The notes under the pieces are model-generated. The model was not told the origin of the DNA, did no database searches, and was given only the letters and a program-made list of their open reading frames with translations. Below are positions 6,319 through 12,583 of a stretch of 12,967 nt of DNA, piece by piece (the stretch's first letter is position 1; every line of letters begins with the position of its first letter). The position numbers and the translations under genes were made by a program. The stretch lies in the NCBI GenBank assembly GCA_003661125.1, contig QMVO01000021.1:1-12967 (forward strand), read 5' to 3'. The stretch comes from Methanosarcinales archaeon (lineage in GTDB: Archaea > Halobacteriota > Syntropharchaeia > Alkanophagales > Methanospirareceae).

Positions 6319-6912
6319 TTATGAATGTTTCTCTGGAGGATGACAAATGGTACACGTTTCTTCCTTTACATCTACATCATGGTCGTTGTGGCATGCCACA
6401 CACTCGTATCCACTATAATCAGGACTCTCGTAGGCTCGGTACTCACCAACCTTATGTGTCGCGTGATCGATTGTGCGATGGCATTTAAAACACGAGATAG
6501 TGGGGTCTGAAATTTCCTTTAACGCAACTTTGGCTTTCGTACCATTGTGACATTCCTCACACACCTCCGTCTTTGGCGATGCAGGCGGTTTCTCTTCGAT
6601 TTCCTCTGCCATTTCCTCGAAACTCTTTCCTTCAATCATTCCCGCTGTGTGGTGAAGCGCGTGCCCCATAACCATAACCATCTCCAACATTTTCGGCTCA
6701 TGTGGTTTATGGCAATCGTGGCAATCTATGCCTTTATGCACTGACCCTTCGAGAGAGATGTAAAATGGCTCCATTTCATGACAGTTCTTTGCGCAATTCT
6801 CTGGTTTTTCCATCTCTTCCATCATCACCGGCATCACACCCGCAGCACCGACGAGAACCCCGATGAAAACCACTATGACCAGCGCAATGATGACCTTCTC
6901 ACCTCTTTCCAT
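6319..6912 (-). CDS. NapC/NrfH-like membrane-anchored hexaheme cytochrome c
   Basis: The 197-residue protein has an N-terminal membrane anchor (about 6-28) and six heme sites: C40-H45, C64-H68, C118-H122, C141-H145, C171-H175 and C187-H191. The first is CAKNCHEM, with three residues between the cysteines (CX3CH) but keeping the CHxM pattern that in NrfH supplies a methionine heme ligand. The following CHDCH at a short distance also fits NapC/NrfH. Members of this family oxidise membrane quinols and pass electrons to outer redox partners; here menaquinol or methanophenazine would be the donor by inference. NrfH and NapC usually carry four hemes, so the last two sites and a Glu-rich linker (about 93-113) are extra. 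Start: ATG 6912 lies at proper spacing after a strong SD; the in-frame GTG at 6918 lies inside that SD. Confidence 0.82.
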   Translation of the reverse strand: MERGEKVIIALVIVVFIGVLVGAAGVMPVMMEEMEKPENCAKNCHEMEPFYISLEGSVHKGIDCHDCHKPHEPKMLEMVMVMGHALHHTAGMIEGKSFEEMAEEIEEKPPASPKTEVCEECHNGTKAKVALKEISDPTISCFKCHRTIDHATHKVGEYRAYESPDYSGYECVACHNDHDVDVKEETCTICHPPEKHS

Positions 6913-6915
6913 ACT

Positions 6916-6924
6916 CACCCCTCC
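6916..6924 (-). promoter_or_regulatory. Shine-Dalgarno site deciding the start of the NapC-like gene
   Basis: On the minus strand the sequence reads GGAGGGGTG. It leaves a normal gap to ATG 6912 but overlaps the in-frame GTG at 6918, so the ATG is the likely start and the GTG is part of the ribosome-binding site. Confidence 0.65.
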
Positions 6925-6994
6925 TAATTATTATATCCGTAAATTTCATTTGTTTTATTTATACTTGGATATATTCACCACTATGCAAAGAGGG

Positions 6995-7048
6995 TATATA
7001 AAGTTTTCGATTTTTTGCGCCACAGGAAAAATTAGAAAACTTTATATA
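6995..7048. promoter_or_regulatory. Symmetric divergent promoter: perfect 14-nt inverted repeat with both TATA boxes
   Basis: TATATAAAGTTTTC at 6995-7008 is the exact reverse complement of GAAAACTTTATATA at 7035-7048, with a 26-base spacer. Each arm is a BRE (GAAAAC) plus TATA box directed outward. The right arm places a start about 27 bases on, near 7071, next to ATG 7074 (leaderless). The left arm places a minus-strand start near 6971, giving a leader of about 58 bases that carries an SD. Shared arms suggest both genes respond to the same initiation factors or to a regulator bound between them. Confidence 0.7.
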
Positions 7049-7073
7049 GCAAAATTTAAAAATGATGATACAA

Positions 7074-7658
7074 ATGAAGATTCTCGAAAGAATCCGCGGA
7101 TTCTCGTTCAATCCGTCAAAAGAATTCGCCGCATCTAAGGACGACACACTCACCGAAGCCTTCAAGTATTACGTCCTTTTGCTGGCGATTCTCGCACTGA
7201 TTCTCGCCCTCGCGGTGTCAATTGTGGCTACCGCGATGGCATCAATGCTTGCTTTGTCTGAACTCACGTTAATGCCTGGATTACCTGAACTCGGTAAAAT
7301 TGCACCACTGCTCGGTGCTGGGGCGTTTGTGGGCATAATCGCCGCGGGGATAATCGCCGCCCTTTATATCGCTGTTTGGCTCCACATCTGGGTGTACCTG
7401 TTTGGTGGCAGAAAAGGGTTAAAGCAGACAACAAAAGCGATTACTTATGGCGCAACGCCGTGCTTAATATTGGGCTGGGTTCCCGGACCCAACGTCATCA
7501 TCGCACCGATATGGTCTCTCCTCCTGGTAATCACTGGCTTAATGGAACTCCACGAGCTATCTCCCGGGAGATCAATCCTCGCAGTAATCCTTGCCATTCT
7601 CCTACCGCTGATTATCATTGGAGTAATTGCTGCGTTCATCGTTCCGATAATACTCTGA
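7074..7658 (+). CDS. YIP1-family integral membrane protein
   Basis: The 194-residue protein has a short N-terminal cytoplasmic segment (KILERIRGFSFNPSKEFAA) and about five hydrophobic helices. The middle carries a pattern typical of prokaryotic Yip1-domain proteins: a Gly-Gly-Arg-Lys loop, 'QTTKAITYGATPCLILGWVP', then IWSLLLVITGLMELHELSPGR before the last helix. The role of bacterial and archaeal members is not established. Earlier ATGs at 7062 and 7065 are in frame, but the TATA box at about 7041-7048 predicts a transcript beginning near 7071, so ATG 7074 and leaderless translation fit best. It is divergent from the NapC-like cytochrome gene and shares a symmetric promoter with it; it ends 9 bases from the convergent nadX stop. 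Confidence 0.75.
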   Translation: MKILERIRGFSFNPSKEFAASKDDTLTEAFKYYVLLLAILALILALAVSIVATAMASMLALSELTLMPGLPELGKIAPLLGAGAFVGIIAAGIIAALYIAVWLHIWVYLFGGRKGLKQTTKAITYGATPCLILGWVPGPNVIIAPIWSLLLVITGLMELHELSPGRSILAVILAILLPLIIIGVIAAFIVPIIL

Positions 7659-7667
7659 TCCTTTTAA

Positions 7668-8507
7668 TTAAGTCCCGACCCTTATCGGATAAGAAATACT
7701 CTTCAGAGTCGCAATCGCCGAAAGAGCAGCTAAATAGCTCGTCTTTGGATTTGCAATCGAAGGAACGTTCTCTACGCGCACGAATAATTTGCCAAATTCA
7801 CCACGCACCTTAATCTCATGCACATTCTCCGCCGCGGATGGGTCAGCAACTATCTTCACGCGCGTAGCCTCAGGACCTATACCCGCGAGACTTAAAGAAG
7901 CAGCTACATTCACATTCTCTGGAAAGAATTTCACTGCTTCCTTCGCAGATCCGGTGAATAGCGTTTTCTCCTTTTCTATCGAAGGCAAATCTATCCCCTT
8001 TTCCTTTACATACTCATTCCCTTCAAATCCTGAAGGCGGCTTTCTTGTCGTTAACTCTACTAAATGTATTCCGCCCACAGCACCGGATTTCAATCCATCT
8101 ATCCCTGCCACAGCGCCGGAAGGGATATATACCTTACATCCCTTTTCCTCTGATATCCTCTCGAGTTCTTCAAAAAGACCTGGCTCACACAATAGCGCAC
8201 CAACGCTTAATATCATCACATCCTTACCCTTTTTTACGGCGGGAATCACAAACTCACGAACCGCAGCCTGCGATGCGCATTCTATTATCAGATCAACCTC
8301 GGCTAAAATTTCATCCAGCTTCGTGCTATCTGATTTTATCATATCTGGCTTATTCTTCAGGCTTTTACACAGCCTTTCTATATTCTCCGGATGTTTGTCT
8401 ATCAAAAGTTTCAGTTCCATTCCTGAGCTCAACTCACTGTCTATTGCCTTGCATATCTCACTTCCGATTGCTCCGCAACCAACCACACCCGCTCTTATCT
8501 TTGCCAT
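7668..8507 (-). CDS. nadX: L-aspartate dehydrogenase
   Basis: NadX oxidises L-aspartate to iminoaspartate with NAD(P)+, the first step of de novo NAD synthesis where NadB is absent. The 279-residue protein begins with a Rossmann nucleotide-binding motif (GVVGCGAIG, residues 7-15). It carries the family hallmarks seen in archaeal enzymes: ECASQAAV at 76-83, a YIPSGAVAGID loop at 127-137, FPENVNVAA at 195-203, the probable catalytic histidine H230 in ENVHEI, and NPKTSYLAALS near the end. An in-frame ATG at 8531 would add eight residues and lies close to a predicted transcription start near 8528, so leaderless use of it cannot be excluded; ATG 8507 gives the usual family N terminus. It is divergent from nadC, which supports a shared pathway. 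Confidence 0.92.
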   Translation of the reverse strand: MAKIRAGVVGCGAIGSEICKAIDSELSSGMELKLLIDKHPENIERLCKSLKNKPDMIKSDSTKLDEILAEVDLIIECASQAAVREFVIPAVKKGKDVMILSVGALLCEPGLFEELERISEEKGCKVYIPSGAVAGIDGLKSGAVGGIHLVELTTRKPPSGFEGNEYVKEKGIDLPSIEKEKTLFTGSAKEAVKFFPENVNVAASLSLAGIGPEATRVKIVADPSAAENVHEIKVRGEFGKLFVRVENVPSIANPKTSYLAALSAIATLKSISYPIRVGT

Positions 8508-8550
8508 AAAACTTTTTGCTTGCAAAAGCATTACTAAAAACAAGAACCAC

Positions 8551-8558
8551 TATTTAAG
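8551..8558 (-). promoter_or_regulatory. Candidate TATA box of nadX
   Basis: On the minus strand this reads CTTAAATA, preceded by an A-rich BRE-like GCAAAAC. The predicted start is near 8528. Just downstream, 8512-8528 is a small palindrome (CTTTTTGC-TT-GCAAAAG) that could be an operator or leader hairpin. Confidence 0.4.
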
Positions 8559-8576
8559 AAAAGTTTTGCTAAAAGA

Positions 8577-8587
8577 ATATAAAATAT
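8577..8587 (+). promoter_or_regulatory. TATA box of nadC
   Basis: ATATAAAATAT is centred about 27 bases before the nadC ATG (8609), so transcription is predicted to begin at or next to the start codon. That indicates a leaderless mRNA, in agreement with the absence of an SD. Confidence 0.55.
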
Positions 8588-8608
8588 CTTGTACATTACA
8601 AAATTCAG

Positions 8609-9433
8609 ATGCTGCTGAAAGAGATAGAAAGTTTTCTGGAAGAGGATATTGGGCATGAGGATTACGAGGAGATAGTGCCATACACGAATTGTAAAGCGGT
8701 GATAACAGTGAAAGAAGAAGGTATCCTTGCGGGTTTAGACGAAGCGAAGCAGATATTTGACTATTTGTCGGTCCAATATTCTACTGAATTTGAGGATGGA
8801 GCTCGAATAAAAAGTGGTGATTCTATTTTGGTTGTGACGGGAGCAGGTGCGAAAATATTGAAGGCAGAAAGACTGGTGCTCAATTTCCTGGGCAAGATGA
8901 GTGGTATAGCCACTATAACGAATAAGTTTGTAAAAGAAGCGAGAAAGGTAAATGAGCATGTAAAAGTAGCTGGGACGAGGAAAACAACGCCTGGCTTCAG
9001 GAAATACGAGAAAAAAGCGATAGCTATTGGAGGTGGCGACCCGCATAGATTCGGGCTTTACGGCGCAGTGATAATAAAAGACAATTACATAAAGTTGATG
9101 GGACTGGAGAGTGCGATAAAAAAGGCAAAAGAGAAGGCAAGTTTTACCAAAAAAATCGAAGTCGAGGTTGAAAGTAAAGAGGATGCACTCATGGCTGCGG
9201 TATCTGGGGTAGATATTATCATGCTTGATAACATGACCGCAGCGGAAGTAAAGGAGAGTGTGAGGTTGCTGAACGAGAAGGGTCTTCGTGATAAGTTGAT
9301 TTTAGAGGCTTCAGGAGAGATAACCATAGATAATCTAAAAGATTTTGCATCCACAGGCGTTGACGTTGTGTCAAGTGGCATGCTCACACGTTCAGCTAAG
9401 TGGTTGGGCTTTTCCCTTGACGTGGTGGAGTAA
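8609..9433 (+). CDS. nadC: Nicotinate-nucleotide pyrophosphorylase (quinolinate phosphoribosyltransferase)
   Basis: NadC converts quinolinate and phosphoribosyl pyrophosphate to nicotinate mononucleotide with loss of CO2. The 274 residues match the family length. Visible motifs are ERLVLNFLGKMSGIAT (87-102), the TRKT substrate loop at 123-126 with TPG(F)R, GGGDPHRFGL at 141-150, EVEVES at 184-189, MLDNM at 205-209 and LEASGEI near 232. Two departures are worth noting: the usual KDNH reads KDNY (157-160), and the N-terminal EDxGxGDxT pattern is EDIGHEDYE. ModD, a paralogue of NadC, is an alternative, but the divergent neighbour nadX makes NadC much more likely. It ends 9 bases from the convergent hsp20 stop. 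Confidence 0.9.
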   Translation: MLLKEIESFLEEDIGHEDYEEIVPYTNCKAVITVKEEGILAGLDEAKQIFDYLSVQYSTEFEDGARIKSGDSILVVTGAGAKILKAERLVLNFLGKMSGIATITNKFVKEARKVNEHVKVAGTRKTTPGFRKYEKKAIAIGGGDPHRFGLYGAVIIKDNYIKLMGLESAIKKAKEKASFTKKIEVEVESKEDALMAAVSGVDIIMLDNMTAAEVKESVRLLNEKGLRDKLILEASGEITIDNLKDFASTGVDVVSSGMLTRSAKWLGFSLDVVE

Positions 9434-9442
9434 GAGGTATGG

Positions 9443-9835
9443 TTACTCGATGTTTATCATCACCTTCCTTCTCACCTTAGGCAAATTTATCCTGAGCACA
9501 CCGTTTTTAAACGAAGCAGATGTTCTTTCCGGGTCTATTGGCTCTGGCAACCTTATTTGTTTCCTGAAAGCCTGAAAAGTTAATCTCTTCTGGATACCAC
9601 CCCATCGCTCCCAGCAGACCGCGTCGCTCATCCTCGCTATTACCTCCACTGTGTTTTCCGTTGTGTTTATCTCCACGTTTTCTTTCCTTACCCGCGGTAG
9701 GTCAAAGGTAACCGATATCTCGTCTTCCTTATCTTCCATTTCGTATAGCGGCTCTAAGCAGCCATCATATCTCCATGTCGTCCTTATTATCCTTCTTTCT
9801 ATTCCCATTTCTATACCTTTTCCCCGTCCTACCAT
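9443..9835 (-). CDS. hsp20: Small heat-shock protein, Hsp20/alpha-crystallin family
   Basis: Hsp20 proteins are ATP-independent chaperones that hold unfolding proteins as oligomers. The 130-residue protein has a short N-terminal arm (1-27) and an alpha-crystallin domain (about 28-120) with the strand pattern VTFDLPRVRKENVEI, FRKQIRLPEPID, and the signature ASFKNGVLRINLP at 107-119. An Ile-Asn-Ile close to the end (127-129) fits the IxI oligomerisation motif. The frame is open upstream to 9889, which overlaps the ATPase gene. ATG 9835 is preferred because a TATA box is centred about 25 bases ahead of it and no SD is present, pointing to a leaderless mRNA. Confidence 0.9.
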   Translation of the reverse strand: MVGRGKGIEMGIERRIIRTTWRYDGCLEPLYEMEDKEDEISVTFDLPRVRKENVEINTTENTVEVIARMSDAVCWERWGGIQKRLTFQAFRKQIRLPEPIDPERTSASFKNGVLRINLPKVRRKVMINIE

Positions 9836-9856
9836 ATTTATTTTGTTTATCTTATC

Positions 9857-9866
9857 TATATAAATT
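9857..9866 (-). promoter_or_regulatory. TATA box of hsp20, abutting the end of the ATPase subunit C gene
   Basis: The minus strand reads AATTTATATA, centred about 25 bases before ATG 9835. It directly follows the stop codon of the upstream ATPase gene (stop at 9867-9869), so the BRE would lie within that gene's last codons. The heat-shock gene therefore appears able to be transcribed independently of its upstream neighbour. Confidence 0.55.
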
Positions 9867-10940
9867 CTAAACTCGAAATCCTGAATCATAAACCATCTTC
9901 ATCGTCTCTTCCGCCGGTATTCCGTTCTCCTTGCAGACCGCAATAGAGCAAAGATTTCTTATTTCTATATCTTTAAGGTAAAGAAAGGCTATTGCCGTGC
10001 CTATATTGATAGGATAACCTCTCAGTATGCTTTTTATCGTTATCAAAAAATATTGTGATAATGCAAGCTCAAAAGGAATAAGTGATTTATCCGCTTCGTA
10101 AGCTGGTAAAGCACCGGTTAACACTTCCTTATAAACAGAAGCAGGCATCAACTGGATAGCGCTGCTCACGTTCTCCGCGGAAATCGAATCCTTCATCGCA
10201 TCGACATGGAAATCAATATCATAAGCGTATGGTAAGAAATATTTTCTCATCTCCTCCTCCGTTATCCCCTCTGATTTGCACCGCAGGAAAGTCATGAGAT
10301 TCACGATGTCAAACTCTGTTCCAATAATTTTTCTTACTATTTCCTTATCCCCTCTACCTAACCGCTCTATCCTATTCAATAGATCGCGCGCGATTTCCTC
10401 ATCAAGTGCGTTTTCGAGGATTAACACACGCTTGCTTTTTTCATATTCAGGCAATACTTCCTCTAAGACCTCCCTATAAGGAGTTTCTAACTGTTTTATT
10501 GCGCTTTCTATCGAGTCTGCCTCGGCAAATCTACTTATTCTACGCTTGAAGAAATCTTCAACCTGGAAAAACATGGCGGGAGTTTCTCCTCCGGTTCCTA
10601 TGAACCCCGCAGCTTTAGCTCGGATAGCAGCTTTCAGATTTTTTACCTCCAGGCGTCTAAGAAATACCTCAAAAACGTCTCTTATTGCACCTTCTGTTGA
10701 TCTTATTACCATTAAATACTGGTCTATTAGCTCTTCTTTCAACGCTTTCTCGATTTTTCGCGCGTTTACTTCTGTTACAGCCGCTTTTGTTAATACCTCT
10801 TTATATCCAGTATCCATCAACGAAGTCAAAAAATCTTCCTTCCGAGTTTCTACAAGTTCTCGTAATCTCCTCTCGTTCAGAAGATCGCTCATCCTCGCTC
10901 TTATCCTCGTATATACATAAGCATATTTCGATACGTTCAT
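9867..10940 (-). CDS. atpC: A-type (V/A) ATP synthase subunit C
   Basis: Subunit C (AC39/d family) forms the funnel-shaped socket joining the central stalk of the A1AO ATP synthase to its membrane rotor. The 357 residues are typical of the family. The protein is mostly helical, with a start of the form YAYVYTRIRARMSDLL, the repeated three-part pattern (LRRLEVKNLKAAIR, then EFDIVNLMTFLRCK) and an end rich in EIRNLCSIAVCKENGI, all characteristic of this family. ATG 10940 is chosen over the in-frame GTG at 10949 because that GTG is part of the SD. No other ATPase subunit is adjacent, although this gene normally lies inside the atp operon, so it is either relocated or a second copy. Confidence 0.9.
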   Translation of the reverse strand: MNVSKYAYVYTRIRARMSDLLNERRLRELVETRKEDFLTSLMDTGYKEVLTKAAVTEVNARKIEKALKEELIDQYLMVIRSTEGAIRDVFEVFLRRLEVKNLKAAIRAKAAGFIGTGGETPAMFFQVEDFFKRRISRFAEADSIESAIKQLETPYREVLEEVLPEYEKSKRVLILENALDEEIARDLLNRIERLGRGDKEIVRKIIGTEFDIVNLMTFLRCKSEGITEEEMRKYFLPYAYDIDFHVDAMKDSISAENVSSAIQLMPASVYKEVLTGALPAYEADKSLIPFELALSQYFLITIKSILRGYPINIGTAIAFLYLKDIEIRNLCSIAVCKENGIPAEETMKMVYDSGFRV

Positions 10941-10946
10941 CTCCTT

Positions 10947-10952
10947 CACCTC
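10947..10952 (-). promoter_or_regulatory. Shine-Dalgarno site deciding the start of atpC
   Basis: The minus strand reads GAGGTG, with six bases before ATG 10940. The alternative GTG start at 10949 lies inside this motif and so is unlikely to be used. Confidence 0.65.
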
Positions 10953-10978
10953 GCAACACTTTTTACAAAAGACTTTTT

Positions 10979-10991
10979 CCTTTTAAAAAAC
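10979..10991. promoter_or_regulatory. TTTTAAAA core, possible shared TATA for atpC and the MFS gene
   Basis: CCTTTTAAAAAAC lies in the divergent gap. Its centre is about 31 bases before ATG 11016 on the plus strand. In the other direction it would start a minus-strand transcript near 10958, just ahead of the atpC SD. The core is self-complementary, so one element may serve both directions, but separate weak boxes cannot be ruled out. Confidence 0.35.
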
Positions 10992-11015
10992 TCGGTGTTA
11001 GTTAATTATTATACT

Positions 11016-12212
11016 ATGCCCAACCAGCTCACAAAAGTGGTAATAATCGCAGCAATCTGTGTTTTCAGCACACAATTCGGTGTTACCGTGATTGCACCGC
11101 TGCTTGGTGAGTGGGTAGAAGCATCTGGAGCACCGTCCTCTGTTTCTGCTTTGATTTTCTCCGCTTTTACCATTGTCAGCACACCTCTTAGTGTCCCCGG
11201 TGGTATTATGTCAGATAAATTCGGAAGGAAACCTTCGATTATATCCGGGCTTTTACTTTATGCTATCGCTTCGGCTCTTTTCCCTTTCTCAAACTACCTT
11301 TACGACTGGATATTTGTAAGAGCATTACAAGGAGCGGGAGCAGGCTTGTTCTTCCCCGCGGTCACGGCATTGCTCTCCGAGGTTACGAGTAATGAGAAGC
11401 GTGGGCATGCAATAAGCATTTATAATATCGGTTTAGGAGCGGGTTTAGCGCTGGGTCCGATCTCCGGTGGCGTTCTGTATGATGTTTATGGCATATCCAT
11501 GCCGTTTTTTCTTTGTGTTGCCTTTGCACTTCTAAGCGTGATACTGGTGCTGGTCTTTGTTCAAGAGCCGAAAGTAAGGTCGAAGAGAAAAGGAAAAGGA
11601 TTGTCGTTAAGTGAGAGAGGAAGGAAAACACTGACGCTTTCTTGTGTGATGATATTTTTTGGAATAGGAGTTGCAGCCATAATGGGTGCTCTGTTCTCTC
11701 CTTTTGCTATTGAATATCTCGAACTTCCAGATATTGAATTTCCAACCACAGGAATAGCAATTCACGCAACGGGTATTATTGGGGCAATCCTCTCAGCGAT
11801 GTTTGCGGTGTTCGTAATACTGCAAACCGGATTTAACAGACTGATGAAGTACATTGGAGAGATTGTTCTCTCGATTGCTGGATTGTTCTTGTGTGCCTGC
11901 GGCTTCCTTGTGCTATACGTGGCAGCAAGCCTCTCGGAACTCATTATAATGAGCGTTTTTCTTGGTGCGGGTCTTGGTGCCATTTCGCTTGGCACGTTAA
12001 CGTCGGCGTCGAAAGCGGCGGGAGAAGGTGAAAGGGAACAGGAAGGGAGAATAATGGGTATCTATTACACGGTGTTTTACGCAGGTCTCGGAGGTGTTCC
12101 ACTTGTTTGTGGTCCACTCTCAGATATATTCGGTGCAAGGTTGCTGTTCCTTGGGTATGCAATCCTTTTATTCGTGTTGATGGTTGTGGTATGGAGGGCG
12201 AGGTTGGATTAA
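11016..12212 (+). CDS. Major facilitator superfamily transporter
   Basis: The 398-residue protein has the size and hydrophobic profile of a 12-helix MFS carrier. The motif A loop between helices 2 and 3 is clear (GGIMSDKFGRKPS), with a charged half-repeat later at GPLSDIFGARLL, and helix 4 carries RALQGAGAGLFFPA (motif B-like). The pattern resembles drug/proton antiporter-type members, but the substrate cannot be read from sequence. The GTG at 10995 is in frame, but ATG 11016 is favoured because the candidate TATA would start the transcript just before it and no SD is visible. The 3' end runs directly into a tyrosine-recombinase remnant, so the last few codons may have been altered by that insertion. 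Confidence 0.88.
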   Translation: MPNQLTKVVIIAAICVFSTQFGVTVIAPLLGEWVEASGAPSSVSALIFSAFTIVSTPLSVPGGIMSDKFGRKPSIISGLLLYAIASALFPFSNYLYDWIFVRALQGAGAGLFFPAVTALLSEVTSNEKRGHAISIYNIGLGAGLALGPISGGVLYDVYGISMPFFLCVAFALLSVILVLVFVQEPKVRSKRKGKGLSLSERGRKTLTLSCVMIFFGIGVAAIMGALFSPFAIEYLELPDIEFPTTGIAIHATGIIGAILSAMFAVFVILQTGFNRLMKYIGEIVLSIAGLFLCACGFLVLYVAASLSELIIMSVFLGAGLGAISLGTLTSASKAAGEGEREQEGRIMGIYYTVFYAGLGGVPLVCGPLSDIFGARLLFLGYAILLFVLMVVVWRARLD

Positions 12213-12509
12213 CAGTCCATATATTGCGTCATAGCTTTGCTACTCATCTCTTGGAAAGCAGGACAGACCTGCGGTATGTCCAGGAATTGATGAGACATAA
12301 GAGCTGTCAAGACAACAGAAATATATACGCATGTAAGTAACAAGGATATAGGTAAGATTAAAAGTCCATTGGATAACTTACAGATAAGGGGCGGGGGAGG
12401 ATGCTTGAAGATGGAGAAGTTCGACCAGAGGGAGGTATATGCGAACCATGTTCTGATATATCGCCAAATTGGAGGGATATGCGAACTAAGTTCGGATATA
12501 AGACGTTAA
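12206..12509 (+). pseudogene. Frameshifted C-terminal remnant of a tyrosine recombinase (XerC/D-like integrase)
   Basis: In the first frame, 12206-12310 encodes a segment with VHILRHSFATHLLES, TDLRYVQEL and MRHKS, matching the catalytic HxxR and second His region of phage-type integrases. That frame ends at a stop at 12338-12340. Shifting by one base, the frame from 12312 encodes TTEIYTHVSNKDIGKIKSPL followed by DNL, the usual tyrosine nucleophile region and C-terminal tail. Joining the two restores the expected order HxxR...H...Y, so a single-base insertion near 12305-12311 broke the gene. Recognisable similarity ends near 12380; the second frame stays open to the stop at 12507-12509. The N-terminal DNA-binding part and first catalytic Arg are absent, as the upstream DNA is the MFS gene. 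It is a dead fragment of an integrated element. Confidence 0.82.
12431..12500 (+). repeat. Two 30-bp palindromic direct repeats with a 40-bp period
   Basis: The copies are 12431-12460 and 12471-12500, identical at 26 of 30 positions, separated by 10 bases. Each contains an imperfect palindrome: TATATGCGAAC-CAT-GTTCTGATATA and GATATGCGAAC-TAA-GTTCGGATATA, with arms pairing at 9 of 11 positions in each. The placement just behind a recombinase remnant suggests recombinase or regulator binding sites. Two units with a 10-base spacer do not make a CRISPR array. Confidence 0.75.
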
Positions 12510-12583
12510 GTGAAATCGTGGACAAAGGCGGCGTATTAAATCGCCAAAAAGATTCAGATGAAAAATGATGATAAGGAAGGGAA

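Noticed and set aside
7789..8658. Long plus-strand open frame (289 residues) opposite nadX
   Set aside because: It mirrors the strongly supported nadX gene, has low-complexity Ser/Phe/Pro-rich content and no recognisable domain.
10995..11015. GTG start for the MFS transporter
   Set aside because: It adds seven unneeded residues; ATG 11016 agrees with the predicted transcription start.
12441..12494. SOS/LexA-type box (GAAC...GTTC)
   Set aside because: The bacterial box has four bases between the half-sites; these have three, and the context is archaeal.
12431..12500. CRISPR-like repeat pair
   Set aside because: Only two units with a 10-base spacer and internal palindromes; CRISPR spacers are about 30-40 bases and no cas gene is present.
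12401..12568. 55-residue ORF (MLEDGEVRPEGG..., with CEPC) across the repeats
   Set aside because: It starts at an ATG directly abutting a G-rich run, lies in the integrase tail region, and the DNA repeats are read in two different frames within it. Possible but not supported as a gene.
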